64,000 bases of DNA from JADJYF01 sp965278995 (lineage in GTDB: Bacteria > Pseudomonadota > Gammaproteobacteria > Ga0077536). The stretch is from contig OZ257136.1 in NCBI GenBank assembly GCA_965278995.1, forward strand, positions 2,108,001 to 2,172,000, written 5' to 3'. The notes beneath the pieces were generated by a model. The model saw only the letters and a list, made by a program, of their open reading frames with translations. It was not told the DNA's origin and did no database searches. A program made the position numbers and the translations under genes. Shown here one piece after another: positions 8,929-17,790 of this stretch (position 1 is the stretch's first letter; every line of letters starts with the position of its first letter).

Positions 8929-8973
8929 CGCACTCGTACTCCCGAACCGCTACCTGACACTAAAAAGCGAAAA

Positions 8974-9813
8974 TCATGTTCGCCAGATGCGCGGCGGAAT
9001 CGCTGCGCGTCCAAGGACCAGTGGCCGCAATGCCGACCACAGCGCGCGCCAGGTCTCGAGCAGCGGTTCGATACCCGCAGCGAGCCCGCGACAGACCAGA
9101 AATTCGTCGAACATCGTCGCCGCACAGAGCGCTCCGACAGCGCAGGCACATAGCGCGCGGGCACACTCCAGCGCAGCGTTACCCGCATTACTCGCAACCA
9201 ATATTGCTGTCGCGGCATGGCCGCGCATGCCGGGCGGCAGACCATTACGACAGGTCAGGCGGTCGAGCAGTCGAGGTTCTCCCGCACGGTAAATTTCCAG
9301 GCGCTGATCGAGGCTGCCCTGCATGAAACGTTCATCGTTTGCCGGGCGGCCCAGACACAGCAGTTCCCAGCCGAAAAATTTCGCGCCTGGCGCGAGTTCA
9401 ACCCGCGTCAGCAGTCGAGCTCGCGCGCCGTCGAACACCAGCGATTCCTGCGGCAACCATTCCAGCGTTGCACCCGGCGCCAACCGGCATTGTTGCGTCC
9501 ATTCGGCAGTCGCGCCGCCGGAGCGATACCAGCGCGTCGCACCTGGCGTAGTCAACAGCACGTGGGCCTGTTCGGCGAGCTCGAGCGTCGTGCTCAAACG
9601 ATCACCCCCAACGACGCCAGCCGGCGGATGCAGGGGATAGGTATGGCATACGCCCTCCGCTTCCGGATAGAACGGTCGCTGTACCGTCAACGGTCCATGG
9701 TGACGACGGGCGACCATCGCCGTGCGCCCATTGCGAACGGCATAATCGAGCGCCAGCGCCGCCGACCAACCGGCCGGCGCAACAATGTCTGGTGACTTCG
9801 CGGGCGCATTCAC
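8974..9813 (-). CDS. ureD: Urease accessory protein UreD (UreH)
   Basis: A 279-residue urease accessory protein. GTG 9813 is chosen because its first base triplet overlaps the hupE stop (GTGA, 9810-9813); the frame stays open far upstream but that part is only the hupE gene read out of frame. Family features are HPPAGVVGGDRL (residues about 60-71), a TTPGATRWYRS segment and a TLEWLPQESLVFDGA segment. UreD binds apo-urease first, recruits UreF and UreG, and forms a channel for nickel. Length is close to that of other proteobacterial UreD. Confidence 0.95.
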   Translation of the reverse strand: MNAPAKSPDIVAPAGWSAALALDYAVRNGRTAMVARRHHGPLTVQRPFYPEAEGVCHTYPLHPPAGVVGGDRLSTTLELAEQAHVLLTTPGATRWYRSGGATAEWTQQCRLAPGATLEWLPQESLVFDGARARLLTRVELAPGAKFFGWELLCLGRPANDERFMQGSLDQRLEIYRAGEPRLLDRLTCRNGLPPGMRGHAATAILVASNAGNAALECARALCACAVGALCAATMFDEFLVCRGLAAGIEPLLETWRALWSALRPLVLGRAAIPPRIWRT

Positions 9814-10409
9814 GCGCCGAGCAACAATCCGCCGGCAGTGACCAGCGCTACACCAATCGCATTTAGTGGCCGCTTCCCTGACTTCCGCATCTGCACGCCC
9901 AAGCTGAAGCCGGCAGCGATGGTCAGTGCGCTCGCGATCAGCAACACGGCGAACAGCGGCAGCGCATGACTTCCCAGCAGCAATTCGGCGCCATGCGCAT
10001 AGCCATGGCCAGCTGCACACAGCGCCATGATCACACCCGCGGCAGCGGTTGCCACGACCTGACGAACAACCAGTGCTGCGCCCAGCGCAACCAGTGACAA
10101 GGCAATCGCAGATTCCGCCATCGGCCAGGTGACCCCGGCAGCAGCGGCCAGCGCAGCGACCGCCATCGCGACCAGGAAAATCATCGGCAACAGAAATTGT
10201 GCCCGCCCGCTCTGCTGGGCGGACCACAACCCGGTCGCCAGCAACGCAGCCAGATGATCGAGACCCGTGAACGGATGCAGAAACGCATCGAGCAATGTCA
10301 CAGGCGTTGCCATAACGCCGGTATGCGCAGATACCTGCGGTGCGATGACGGTAAGTGCTACCGCCAAAAGTAAACTCGGAACAACGCGACTATCGGTAAC
10401 AGCTTGCAT
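9810..10409 (-). CDS. HupE/UreJ-family membrane protein, putative nickel permease
   Basis: A 199-residue protein with an N-terminal signal-like helix and about six further membrane helices. The family motif HPFTGLDHLAALLATGLW follows the first His-rich periplasmic turn (SAHTG), and a second His motif, CAAGHGYAHGAE, lies in the middle. HupE/UreJ proteins are secondary nickel or cobalt transporters often found with hydrogenase or urease genes. ATG 10409 gives the usual signal-like N-terminus. An alternative GTG at 10541 would overlap the urtE stop by 4 nt and add 44 residues, so coupling with urtE is possible. It sits between the urea importer and the urease genes, matching a role in feeding Ni2+ to urease. 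Confidence 0.88.
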   Translation of the reverse strand: MQAVTDSRVVPSLLLAVALTVIAPQVSAHTGVMATPVTLLDAFLHPFTGLDHLAALLATGLWSAQQSGRAQFLLPMIFLVAMAVAALAAAAGVTWPMAESAIALSLVALGAALVVRQVVATAAAGVIMALCAAGHGYAHGAELLLGSHALPLFAVLLIASALTIAAGFSLGVQMRKSGKRPLNAIGVALVTAGGLLLGA

Positions 10410-10537
10410 AACAGGGTTCTCGCTCGAAGGGCTCAGGAACGAACAGTGTGCCGGGGGTTCGGCAGCGGCCAGAACTTCGGCACGATCGATCCGACAGCAC
10501 GAGTCCGGGACGAATTCGAAGTGCCTAGCAACATCGT

Positions 10538-11239
10538 TCACACCGTCAGATACCGCCGCACCAACGCATCGTCAAGTTCGGCAATCGCGCCGGTGGCGAC
10601 GGTGCGGCCTTTGTCGAGTATGCAGTAGCGGTCAGCTACGCGCCGCGCGAGGGGCAGTTTCTGCTCGACGAGCAGAACGGTCAATCCGAGTTCCCGGTTC
10701 AGCCGCATGATGACGTCACCGATTTCATGCACGATATTCGGCTGGATGCCTTCAGTCGGTTCGTCGAGCAGCAACAGGCGCGGTTCAAGAATCAGTGCGC
10801 GGCCGATGGCGAGTTGCTGCTGCTGACCGCCCGAGAGATCGCCACCGCGTCGCTTCAGCATCTGGCGCAGAACCGGGAATGTCTCGAGTACCCGTTCATA
10901 GGCGCGCCGCCCGCTGGCACCGCCGCGTACGGCAAGACCGATGCGCAGATTCTCTTCGACAGTCAGACGGGGAAAGATTTCACGACCTTGGGGGACATAA
11001 GCAATCCCGATGCGTGCACGGCGCTCGGCCGACTGGGTGCTCAGCGACTGACCATCGAAACGCATTTCGCCCGACTTGATCGGCAACAGACCCATCAGGC
11101 ATTTCAGCACGGTCGTCTTGCCGACACCGTTGCGCCCCATCAAGCAGGTACAGGAGCCGGCGGGTACTTCCAGCGCAAGTTCCCACAGCGTGTGACTCTC
11201 GCCGTAGTACTGTTCGAGTCCGCTGATGCTCAGCATCAT
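10538..11239 (-). CDS. urtE: Urea ABC transporter ATP-binding protein UrtE
   Basis: A 233-residue ATPase of the branched-chain amino acid (LivF) type. Walker A is GRNGVGKTT (about residues 35-43), the signature motif DLSGGQQQQLAIGRAL, and Walker B RLLLLDEPTEGIQPNI; QGREIFPRLTVEENL is the Q-loop and coupling segment typical of LivF/UrtE. With UrtD it energises the UrtBC permease. Its ATG overlaps the urtD stop by 4 nt (11236-11239). Assignment to urea rather than amino acids rests on the adjoining urtA and urease genes. Confidence 0.93.
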   Translation of the reverse strand: MMLSISGLEQYYGESHTLWELALEVPAGSCTCLMGRNGVGKTTVLKCLMGLLPIKSGEMRFDGQSLSTQSAERRARIGIAYVPQGREIFPRLTVEENLRIGLAVRGGASGRRAYERVLETFPVLRQMLKRRGGDLSGGQQQQLAIGRALILEPRLLLLDEPTEGIQPNIVHEIGDVIMRLNRELGLTVLLVEQKLPLARRVADRYCILDKGRTVATGAIAELDDALVRRYLTV

Positions 11240-12066
11240 GCCCCCAGATAGACTTCGATTACGCGCGGATCGTTCTGCACTTTATCCATGTCGCCTTCGG
11301 CCAGCACATGACCCTCGTGCAGGACTGTCACGCGCCGAGCGATCGAGCGAACAAACTCCATGTCGTGCTCAACAACGACCACTGAATGCGGGCCGGCCAG
11401 CGAGATCAGCAGCTCCGCCGTGCGCTCGGTTTCCTGATGGGTCATTCCAGCCACTGGCTCGTCGATCAGCAGGAGCTGCGGCTCCTGCACCAGCAGCATG
11501 CCGATCTCCAGCCATTGCTTCTGCCCGTGCGAAAGTGCGCCGGCGCGCTGCGCTTTGTGCTCAAGTAGACCAACCGTGACGAGAACCTCGTCGATCCGAT
11601 CGAGTTCAACACCGCCAAGGCGCGCACGCAGACTTGCCCACACACTTTTGTTGGCGCGCATGGCGAGTTCGAGATTTACAAACACCGAGAGCTGTTCGAA
11701 TACGGTGGGTTTCTGGAACTTGCGGCCGATACCGGCGAGTGCGATCTCCGGTTCGCTCAACGTCAGCAGATTGATGCTGTCGCCGAAGAACGCGCTGCCC
11801 TGATCCGGCCGCGTCTTGCCCGTCACGACATCCATCATGGTGCTCTTGCCGGCGCCATTCGGCCCGATGATGCAGCGGAGTTCTCCGGTCTCGATATAAA
11901 GATTGAGATCGTTCAGTGCGCGGAAGCCGTCGAAGCTGACAGTGATCCCTTCAAGGTAGAGGATGGCGCCGTGCAGCGTGTCGCTGTCCGGGGCTCGCAT
12001 CGGTCCGGTGGCGAGACCATGCGGCGCATCGTAAGGCGCCGGTCCGCGAGGAACGGAGGTGGTCAT
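11236..12066 (-). CDS. urtD: Urea ABC transporter ATP-binding protein UrtD
   Basis: A 276-residue LivG-like ATPase. ATG 12066 overlaps the urtC stop (ATGA, 12063-12066); the open frame further upstream is a shadow of urtC. Walker A is GPNGAGKST, followed by GRKFQKPTVFEQLSV, the variant signature LSHGQKQWLEIGMLL and Walker B LLLIDEPVAGMTHQE. The ALSHGQKQWLEIGM form is characteristic of UrtD. A 30-residue N-terminal extension without obvious structure precedes the ABC domain. It works with UrtE as the ATPase pair of the urea importer. Confidence 0.93.
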   Translation of the reverse strand: MTTSVPRGPAPYDAPHGLATGPMRAPDSDTLHGAILYLEGITVSFDGFRALNDLNLYIETGELRCIIGPNGAGKSTMMDVVTGKTRPDQGSAFFGDSINLLTLSEPEIALAGIGRKFQKPTVFEQLSVFVNLELAMRANKSVWASLRARLGGVELDRIDEVLVTVGLLEHKAQRAGALSHGQKQWLEIGMLLVQEPQLLLIDEPVAGMTHQETERTAELLISLAGPHSVVVVEHDMEFVRSIARRVTVLHEGHVLAEGDMDKVQNDPRVIEVYLGA

Positions 12067-13154
12067 GCAGCCGCCTTGCGCACGAAAAAGCCGGCGATAC
12101 CGCGCGGCAGCAGCAAGGTGACCAGTACGAACAATGCGCCGAGAATGAACAGCCACGCTTCCGGCATCAAGCCGGTAAATTCGGTCTTGGCGTAGTTGAC
12201 GAGCACAGCTCCGATAATTGCGCCGAACAATGTTCCGCGACCGCCGATAGCAACCCAGATCACGAGTTCGATTGAATTCAGCGGAGAAAACTCGCCTGGA
12301 TTGATGATACCGACCTGCGGCACATAGAGCGCACCGGCAATCCCGGCAATGATCGCCGAGACGACGAATATCCACAGCTTGAAGCGCTCGACACGGTACC
12401 CGATGAAGCGTGCGCGGTCTTCGGCGTCACGGATGGCGACAACGACCCGGCCCAGCTTGGAATCGCAGATCGCGCGACAGGCGATAAAACCCGCGGCCAG
12501 CGCCACCGCAGTGGCTACGAACAGGCCTGCGCGCGTGGTATCTGCCTGCAGGTCGAAACCCAGCAGCTCCTTGAAATCGGTCAGGCCGTTGTTGCCGCCG
12601 AAACCCATTTCATTGCGAAAAAATGCCAGCAGCAGCGCGTAAGTCAGGGCCTGTGTGATGATCGACAGATAAACGCCGGTCACACGCGAACGAAAAGCGA
12701 ACCAACCGAATACGAATGCAAGCACGCCGGGCACCAGCACGACCATCAGCATGGCAAAGCCAAAGCTCGAGAATCCCCACCAGTACCACGGCAGATCGGT
12801 CCAGTTGAGGAAGACCATGAAATCCGGCAGCAGCGGATTGCCGTAAACACCCCGCGCGCCAATCTGTCGCATGAGATACATGCCCATGGCGTAGCCACCG
12901 AGCGCGAAAAACGCGCCGTGACCCAGACTCAGGATGCCGCAGTAGCCCCACACAAGATCGACCGCGAGCGCCAGCAATGCATAGCACAGATACTTGCCGA
13001 GCAGCGTCACGCTGTAAGTGGAAAGATGGAAAGCCGAATCCAGCGGCACGACAAGATTGGCCAGCGGCACGAGCACGATGAGCACAGCCAGGATGGCGAG
13101 AACACAGCGGTCCGGCAGACGTCCGGTGGCGTTCAAGGCGGATGCGCGCAACAT
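12063..13154 (-). CDS. urtC: Urea ABC transporter permease UrtC
   Basis: A 363-residue LivM-type permease with about ten membrane helices. Typical segments are LVWGYCGILSLGHGAFFALGGYAMGMYL (split over residues 67-95), FRSRVTGVYLSIITQAL, GFGGNNGLT and the cytoplasmic coupling loop IRDAEDRARFIGYRVE. ATG 13154 starts 1 nt after the urtB stop; the longer frame upstream is a urtB shadow. Pairs with UrtB to form the inner-membrane pore for urea. Confidence 0.93.
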   Translation of the reverse strand: MLRASALNATGRLPDRCVLAILAVLIVLVPLANLVVPLDSAFHLSTYSVTLLGKYLCYALLALAVDLVWGYCGILSLGHGAFFALGGYAMGMYLMRQIGARGVYGNPLLPDFMVFLNWTDLPWYWWGFSSFGFAMLMVVLVPGVLAFVFGWFAFRSRVTGVYLSIITQALTYALLLAFFRNEMGFGGNNGLTDFKELLGFDLQADTTRAGLFVATAVALAAGFIACRAICDSKLGRVVVAIRDAEDRARFIGYRVERFKLWIFVVSAIIAGIAGALYVPQVGIINPGEFSPLNSIELVIWVAIGGRGTLFGAIIGAVLVNYAKTEFTGLMPEAWLFILGALFVLVTLLLPRGIAGFFVRKAAA

Positions 13155-13155
13155 G

Positions 13156-14805
13156 TCACGCCTCCGCTGAACGACCACGCTGCGGGAACAGCCCGCGCGG
13201 TCGTTTCTGAATGAACAGAATGATGAAAACCAGCACGAAAATTTTCGCCAGTACGGCACCCGCAAACGGCTCAAGCAGTTTGTTCGCCACACCGAGAGAG
13301 AGACCGGCGACCATGGTGCCCCAGAGATTACCGACACCGCCGAACACGACGACCATGAAGGAATCGATGATGTAGCCCTGCCCGAGATTCGGGCCGACAT
13401 TGGTCAGCTGACTGAGCGCGACCCCGGCCAGACCGGCAACGCCGGCACCAAGGCCGAAAGTAATCGCGTCGACCCAGCCGGCGCGAACGCCCATGGCGCG
13501 CGCCATGGCACGATTCTGCGCCACGGCGCGAACCTGCAGACCGAGAGTCGTGTAGCGCAGGATGGCCTGCAGCGCGAAGAACACCAGAATACTGAAGACA
13601 ATGATGTAGAGCCGGTTATAGGTGAACGCAAGCGCATCGCTGATAACCAGTTGCCCGCTCATCCATTGCGGCGTGGCGACCGCGCGATTGAGCGGCGAGA
13701 AATACGAACGAACGGCCTGCTGCAGGATGAGACTGATGCCGAAAGTGGCCAGCAGTGTTTCCAATGGCCGACCATAGAGGAACCGTACCACACCGCGTTC
13801 GATCACCACCCCGGCAATCGCGGCGACAATGAAAGCCGCCGGCACCGCAACCAGCAGTGAATACTCCAGCTGTTGCGGCATTGCCTGCTGCACTACCCAG
13901 GTGGTGTACGCCCCCAGCATCATCAACTCGCCGTGCGCCATATTGATCACGCCCATCACGCCAAACGTGATGGCAAGTCCGGTGGCCGAGAGCACCAGCA
14001 CGAAGCCGAGACTCAAGCCGAAGAACAGCGTTTCAATGAATCCGTAAAACGTGCGCCAGCGATCGATGGATTGCAGCGCGCTGCGCGCCGCGGTGCGGAC
14101 TTCGGCATCCGGCTCGCGCGGTTTGCCGTCAGCGCCCGGTTCGATCAGGGCCGCGAGACGGTTGCGGACGGCCGTTGCCATCGAGGTTCGCACCACTTCG
14201 ATGGCGACCAGGCGGCGCGCTGCGTCGTCGGCCGACAGGTCAGCCAGCGCAATTGCTTCGGTCAACGCGATTTTCACATCGGCGTCGGTCTCGCGCGTGA
14301 GCGCTTGAGCCAGCAGCGTCACCGTTGCCGGGGTAAGATCGTCGAGCAGCGATGCTACTGCGGCCTTGCGCATCTCGGGATCCGCGTTACTGAGTCGCAA
14401 CCGGGCTACTTCGCCCGTGATGGCGATGCGCATGGCATTGTTGATGGGAACTTTCTTGAGTTCGGCTTTGGGCGCAGTGCCGAGTTCAGCGCCCGTCAGT
14501 GCGTCGGTAAGGACGAGCGTCTCGGCCGACCCTGTCTCAGGCAAACCAATGACGAACGTACTATCGGTTCGCCGCGAATACAGTTGCCCCTCTTGCAGGG
14601 CGTGCAGTACGATTTCGGCGCGCGGGTCCGCGCTCGCCGCAATATGGGCAATAGCCGCGATTTTGACCTTGAAGTTCATTGACTTCAATTCCGTCAGCCC
14701 CGCAGTCAGGCTGTCTGATGGCGTTGCTGCCAGTGTCGGCGGGCTCGTCAAGAGCATCGCCAGGCAAATGCCCACCGCGCCTGCTATCAGCCTGCTTATA
14801 GTCAC
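13156..14805 (-). CDS. urtB: Urea ABC transporter permease UrtB
   Basis: A 549-residue LivH-type permease with the long periplasmic N-terminal domain typical of UrtB. GTG 14805 is preferred: TTGGAG lies 4-5 nt upstream and translation begins directly with a signal peptide (LIAGAVGICLAMLLTSPP). A GTG at 14877 would add 24 residues. Residues about 30-245 are soluble and Ala-rich helical, HEAT-like. The membrane part carries ITFGVMGVINMAHGELMMLGAY and the coupling loop VRAVAQNRAMARAMGV. It lies between urtA and urtC in the urea importer operon. Confidence 0.92.
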   Translation of the reverse strand: MTISRLIAGAVGICLAMLLTSPPTLAATPSDSLTAGLTELKSMNFKVKIAAIAHIAASADPRAEIVLHALQEGQLYSRRTDSTFVIGLPETGSAETLVLTDALTGAELGTAPKAELKKVPINNAMRIAITGEVARLRLSNADPEMRKAAVASLLDDLTPATVTLLAQALTRETDADVKIALTEAIALADLSADDAARRLVAIEVVRTSMATAVRNRLAALIEPGADGKPREPDAEVRTAARSALQSIDRWRTFYGFIETLFFGLSLGFVLVLSATGLAITFGVMGVINMAHGELMMLGAYTTWVVQQAMPQQLEYSLLVAVPAAFIVAAIAGVVIERGVVRFLYGRPLETLLATFGISLILQQAVRSYFSPLNRAVATPQWMSGQLVISDALAFTYNRLYIIVFSILVFFALQAILRYTTLGLQVRAVAQNRAMARAMGVRAGWVDAITFGLGAGVAGLAGVALSQLTNVGPNLGQGYIIDSFMVVVFGGVGNLWGTMVAGLSLGVANKLLEPFAGAVLAKIFVLVFIILFIQKRPRGLFPQRGRSAEA

Positions 14806-14915
14806 GATACTCCAACCTGCCAGATGTCGATAAGGTGAGGTCGGTGATCCCGTGCCGCGCCGAAAGCGACGCGACACGGGCCACCGTCATTACTGCGTCA
14901 GAAGACGCGCTCGGA

Positions 14916-16199
14916 TCAGTAGTTCTGCCCCGAGCACTTCTTCGTCACGGTGTTGTAGTTGCCGCAGTTCAGCGCCGACGTCCAGTCAGCTTCGAGAATC
15001 TTGCTGTCCGGCAGGAAGTCCGACCAGGCATCGCCCGCCACCAGGCCTTCGGTCTGCCAGACCGTCTCGAACTGACCATCCGCCTGAATCTCACCGATCA
15101 GCACGGGTTTCGTGATGTGGTGGTTCGGCAGCATCTTCGACATACCGCCGGTCAGGTTAGGCGCTTCGACGCCGATGATGGCGGCCTGCACAGCTGTCGG
15201 GTCGGTCGTCTTCGCAGCCTCGACTGCTTTCACCCACATATTGAAGCCGATGTAATGCGCTTCCATGGGATCGTTCGTCACCCGCTTGTCGTTCTTGATG
15301 AACGTCTTCCAGGTCTTGATGAACGCGGCGTTAGCCGGATCGTCGACGCTCATGAAGTAGTTCCATGCCGCCAGATGCCCGACCAGTGGCTTGGTGTCGA
15401 TGCCCGACAGTTCCTCCTCGCCGACCGAGAATGCGACGACCGGAATATCCGATGCCGCCACGCCCTGATTGCCCAGTTCCTTGTAGAACGGCACGTTGGC
15501 ATCGCCATTGATGGTCGAGACCACGGCCGTCTTCTTGCCGGTTGAACCGAACTTCTTGATGTCAGCCACGATGCTCTGCCAGTCCGAGTGACCGAAAGGC
15601 GTGTAGTTGATCATGATGTCTTCCGCCGCGACACCCTTGGCCAGCAGATAGGCCTCCAGGATCTTGTTCGTCGTACGCGGATAGACATAGTCCGTACCCG
15701 CCAGCACCCAGCGCTTGACGGCGAGATCGTTCATCAGATAATCGACCGCCGGAATGGCCTGCTGGTTTGGCGCGGCGCCGGTATAGAAGACATTCTTGGA
15801 TGACTCCTCACCTTCATACTGAACCGGATAGAACAGCAGCCCGTTCAGCTCTTCGAATACCGGCAGCACGGATTTGCGCGAAACCGAGGTCCAGCAGCCG
15901 AACACCGCCGCCACTTTTTCTTTCTCGAGCAATTCGCGCGCCTTCTCGGCGAACAACGGCCAGTTCGAGGCCGGGTCGACGACCACTGCCTCGAGTTTCT
16001 TGCCGAGCAGACCGCCTTTCTTGTTCTGCTCATCAATGAGCATGAGCATGGTGTCTTTCAGCGTCGTCTCGCTGATTGCCATCGTGCCTGACAGGGAATG
16101 GAGGACGCCGACCTTGATGGTTTCCTCAGCCCGGACAGGCGTGGTGGCTACCACCAAGGCGGCGACCATGGAACACAGGTGTGTGAGTTTGAACTTCAT
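14916..16199 (-). CDS. urtA: Urea ABC transporter substrate-binding protein UrtA
   Basis: A 427-residue periplasmic binding protein with a Sec signal peptide (cleavage near TTPVRA-EETI). UrtA-type segments are KVGVLHSLSGTMAISET, FGCWTSVSRKSVLPVFEE, LLFYPVQYEGEESSKNVFY, GTDYVYPRTTNKILEAY and VEAPNLTGGMSKMLPNHH. These match urea/short-amide binding proteins rather than branched-chain amino acid ones. The C-terminus has two Cys (NCGNYN and KKCSGQ). It is preceded by AGAGGG about 9 nt upstream of the ATG and by a porin gene 50 nt upstream. Confidence 0.94.
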   Translation of the reverse strand: MKFKLTHLCSMVAALVVATTPVRAEETIKVGVLHSLSGTMAISETTLKDTMLMLIDEQNKKGGLLGKKLEAVVVDPASNWPLFAEKARELLEKEKVAAVFGCWTSVSRKSVLPVFEELNGLLFYPVQYEGEESSKNVFYTGAAPNQQAIPAVDYLMNDLAVKRWVLAGTDYVYPRTTNKILEAYLLAKGVAAEDIMINYTPFGHSDWQSIVADIKKFGSTGKKTAVVSTINGDANVPFYKELGNQGVAASDIPVVAFSVGEEELSGIDTKPLVGHLAAWNYFMSVDDPANAAFIKTWKTFIKNDKRVTNDPMEAHYIGFNMWVKAVEAAKTTDPTAVQAAIIGVEAPNLTGGMSKMLPNHHITKPVLIGEIQADGQFETVWQTEGLVAGDAWSDFLPDSKILEADWTSALNCGNYNTVTKKCSGQNY

Positions 16200-16249
16200 T
16201 ATTGGAATACCCTCTGTTTAGTGCAGTGCTGCCCGCTCACGCGAGCTGA

Positions 16250-17497
16250 TCAAAGCTGTAACTGGAATGCCAGCCGAATTGCGCCGACCTCAGAGCCTGC
16301 CGCCGTTGGCGAATAGTTCAGCCCTTTGGTGGCGATATCGCCGTACTGGTAGAACAACGACACGCGCGCGTTGTGGCCATCGATGACGTAGTTCACGCCG
16401 CCTTCGATTTCGTCGCGATCCGCGCTGCCGTTCGGGTTGACTTCGGAATATCGGATGTAAGGCTGGAACTTGCCGATGCCGATGGTCGTCGGGAACAGGT
16501 AGAGCGCGACCAGCGAGTAGGAATCACCGTCGAACATGCAGAAGCAATCAAGGGGTGAATCGCCGATTCCGTCGAGGTTGCTATCCAGCTCGGTAAAGGC
16601 GGCGGCGCTGTAATCCGCGTCGAAATCCTTGTACTCGCCGTTGAAAGTGATAACGCCTTTATTCGGCAGCACTTTCTCGAAGATCAAATCGAAGCTGTAG
16701 CCGAAGAAATCGCCCGGATTCGCGAACGAGCCGGCACCGTCATCCTGCGACTGGAACGCGAAAGCCAGGGTGAGGATGTCACCGCCCGTGCCATAGTAGG
16801 TTCCGCTGGTGTAATAGCCCGGATTCTTTTCGACTTCCAGGAAGTTGTAAGCGACACGACCGGCGAACATCAGGCTGTCGTCCTGGTTCGGACCGGCAGG
16901 ACCGGCACCACCCGATGATTCGAGCCCGTTGAAGACACCGAACACGTATTGCAGTGCGCCTTTCGGCCCGACCGCGCCCCACAAGTTCACACCGTGATCT
17001 CGCGCATAGACGCCAGCGCCGCCGGCACCGAAATCGACGCTGAAATCAGACGAATAAAACGGCGTCTTGTAGGCGTCGTAAGTCGTCGAATAGTAGGGAC
17101 CGTTCAGTTCCTGTCGTTCGGCCGGAACCAGCAGCCGGCCAGCCCAGATATTCAGGTACGGCGAGAGCTCGAACTTGGCGATGGCATCGAGTAAAGCAAA
17201 TTCTTCAAGCGCGCTGTTGCCGCAGAACACGCATTCCGTGTTCAGTTCGAACTTGATCTTGTCGTGGATCTGGCCGTTGATATAAATACGTGCGCTGTCG
17301 GCATTGAAGTCGTTCGACCAGTCAGTGCCATTGGGTGCACTATCTTCCGCGCTGGTGAAAGAACCGCGCGCACCAGCCCCTACGCTGATCCACTTGGTGT
17401 CGTCTATGGCGATCTTGCCGCCGGCATGGACTGAGGCTGCTGCGAGTAAAAGTCCAGAGGCCAAAAGCGCCTGACCCGGCCGCTTCCAGTTATTCAT
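16250..17497 (-). CDS. Outer-membrane porin-like beta-barrel heading the urea operon
   Basis: A 415-residue exported protein: signal peptide (QALLASGLLLAAASVHA) then many alternating aromatic/polar beta-strands, ending in the hydrophobic strand IRLAFQLQL typical of outer-membrane barrels recognised by Bam. An RIYINGQIHDKIKFELNTE segment resembles phosphate-selective OprO/OprP-like porins. AAGGAG lies 7 nt before the ATG. It is the first gene of the leftward urt-ure cluster and lies 50 nt before urtA, so it is a good candidate for a channel letting urea or amides through the outer membrane. That substrate is inferred only from position. Confidence 0.75.
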   Translation of the reverse strand: MNNWKRPGQALLASGLLLAAASVHAGGKIAIDDTKWISVGAGARGSFTSAEDSAPNGTDWSNDFNADSARIYINGQIHDKIKFELNTECVFCGNSALEEFALLDAIAKFELSPYLNIWAGRLLVPAERQELNGPYYSTTYDAYKTPFYSSDFSVDFGAGGAGVYARDHGVNLWGAVGPKGALQYVFGVFNGLESSGGAGPAGPNQDDSLMFAGRVAYNFLEVEKNPGYYTSGTYYGTGGDILTLAFAFQSQDDGAGSFANPGDFFGYSFDLIFEKVLPNKGVITFNGEYKDFDADYSAAAFTELDSNLDGIGDSPLDCFCMFDGDSYSLVALYLFPTTIGIGKFQPYIRYSEVNPNGSADRDEIEGGVNYVIDGHNARVSLFYQYGDIATKGLNYSPTAAGSEVGAIRLAFQLQL

Positions 17498-17555
17498 CGA
17501 AGGTCTCCTTGCGAGTCACGTGATTGCATTGCGCCTGTCCGGGCAGCGGTGACTC

Positions 17556-17572
17556 AGCGACTTTCATGCCAA
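17556..17572 (-). promoter_or_regulatory. Sigma-54 (-24/-12) promoter candidate for porin-urt-ure operon
   Basis: Read on the minus strand the site is TTGGCATGAAAGTCGCT. Against the consensus TGGCACG-N4-TTGCW it matches 6/7 and 4/5 positions, with the invariant GG and GC exactly 12 nt apart. Transcription would start near 17545, leaving a leader of about 48 nt before the porin ATG at 17497. Sigma-54 control fits nitrogen-limited expression of urea uptake and urease. Confidence 0.55.
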
Positions 17573-17635
17573 GTCGGGAAAACGCATCGAATCATTCAGT
17601 TAACCGGCCACACCGTGGCGCATAGCCAACAGATA

Positions 17636-17652
17636 CGCACCGCTGTCGGGCA
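17636..17652. promoter_or_regulatory. Weak NtrC-like site upstream of the sigma-54 promoter
   Basis: CGCACC-GCTGT-CGGGCA resembles the NtrC dyad TGCACC-N5-GGTGCA at 9 of 12 positions and is centred about 100 bp upstream of the predicted start, a normal enhancer distance. The match is poor in the right half, so this is only a candidate. The rest of 17498-17790 holds no gene that I can support. Confidence 0.25.
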
Positions 17653-17790
17653 AACTGCGAAGTCATGCACGATAAAAGGGAGGAATTGTCAAAAGCGTCA
17701 TGGTCAGGCGGAGCTGCCCCATGAGCCGCTCATCGCTAGCGCGGCATCGGCACCCACGCAGTGCGGATCATGCGCCCGCACTGCGCTGGA

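Noticed and set aside
9814..10227. Long N-terminal extension of UreD
   Set aside because: It is the hupE gene out of frame (Cys/Arg-rich nonsense composition); GTG 9813 fits the operon overlap.
10410..10541. N-terminal extension of the HupE/UreJ protein from GTG 10541
   Set aside because: The extra 44 residues look like untranslated sequence, whereas Met at 10409 starts a typical signal helix. Kept as an alternative because of the 4-nt overlap with urtE.
12067..12375. 103-codon N-terminal extension of UrtD
   Set aside because: It is urtC read in another frame; ATG 12066 overlapping the urtC stop is far better.
17498..17790. Possible small genes in the gap between the porin and emrB
   Set aside because: Open frames there have no start context or family features and overlap the predicted promoter or the end of emrB.
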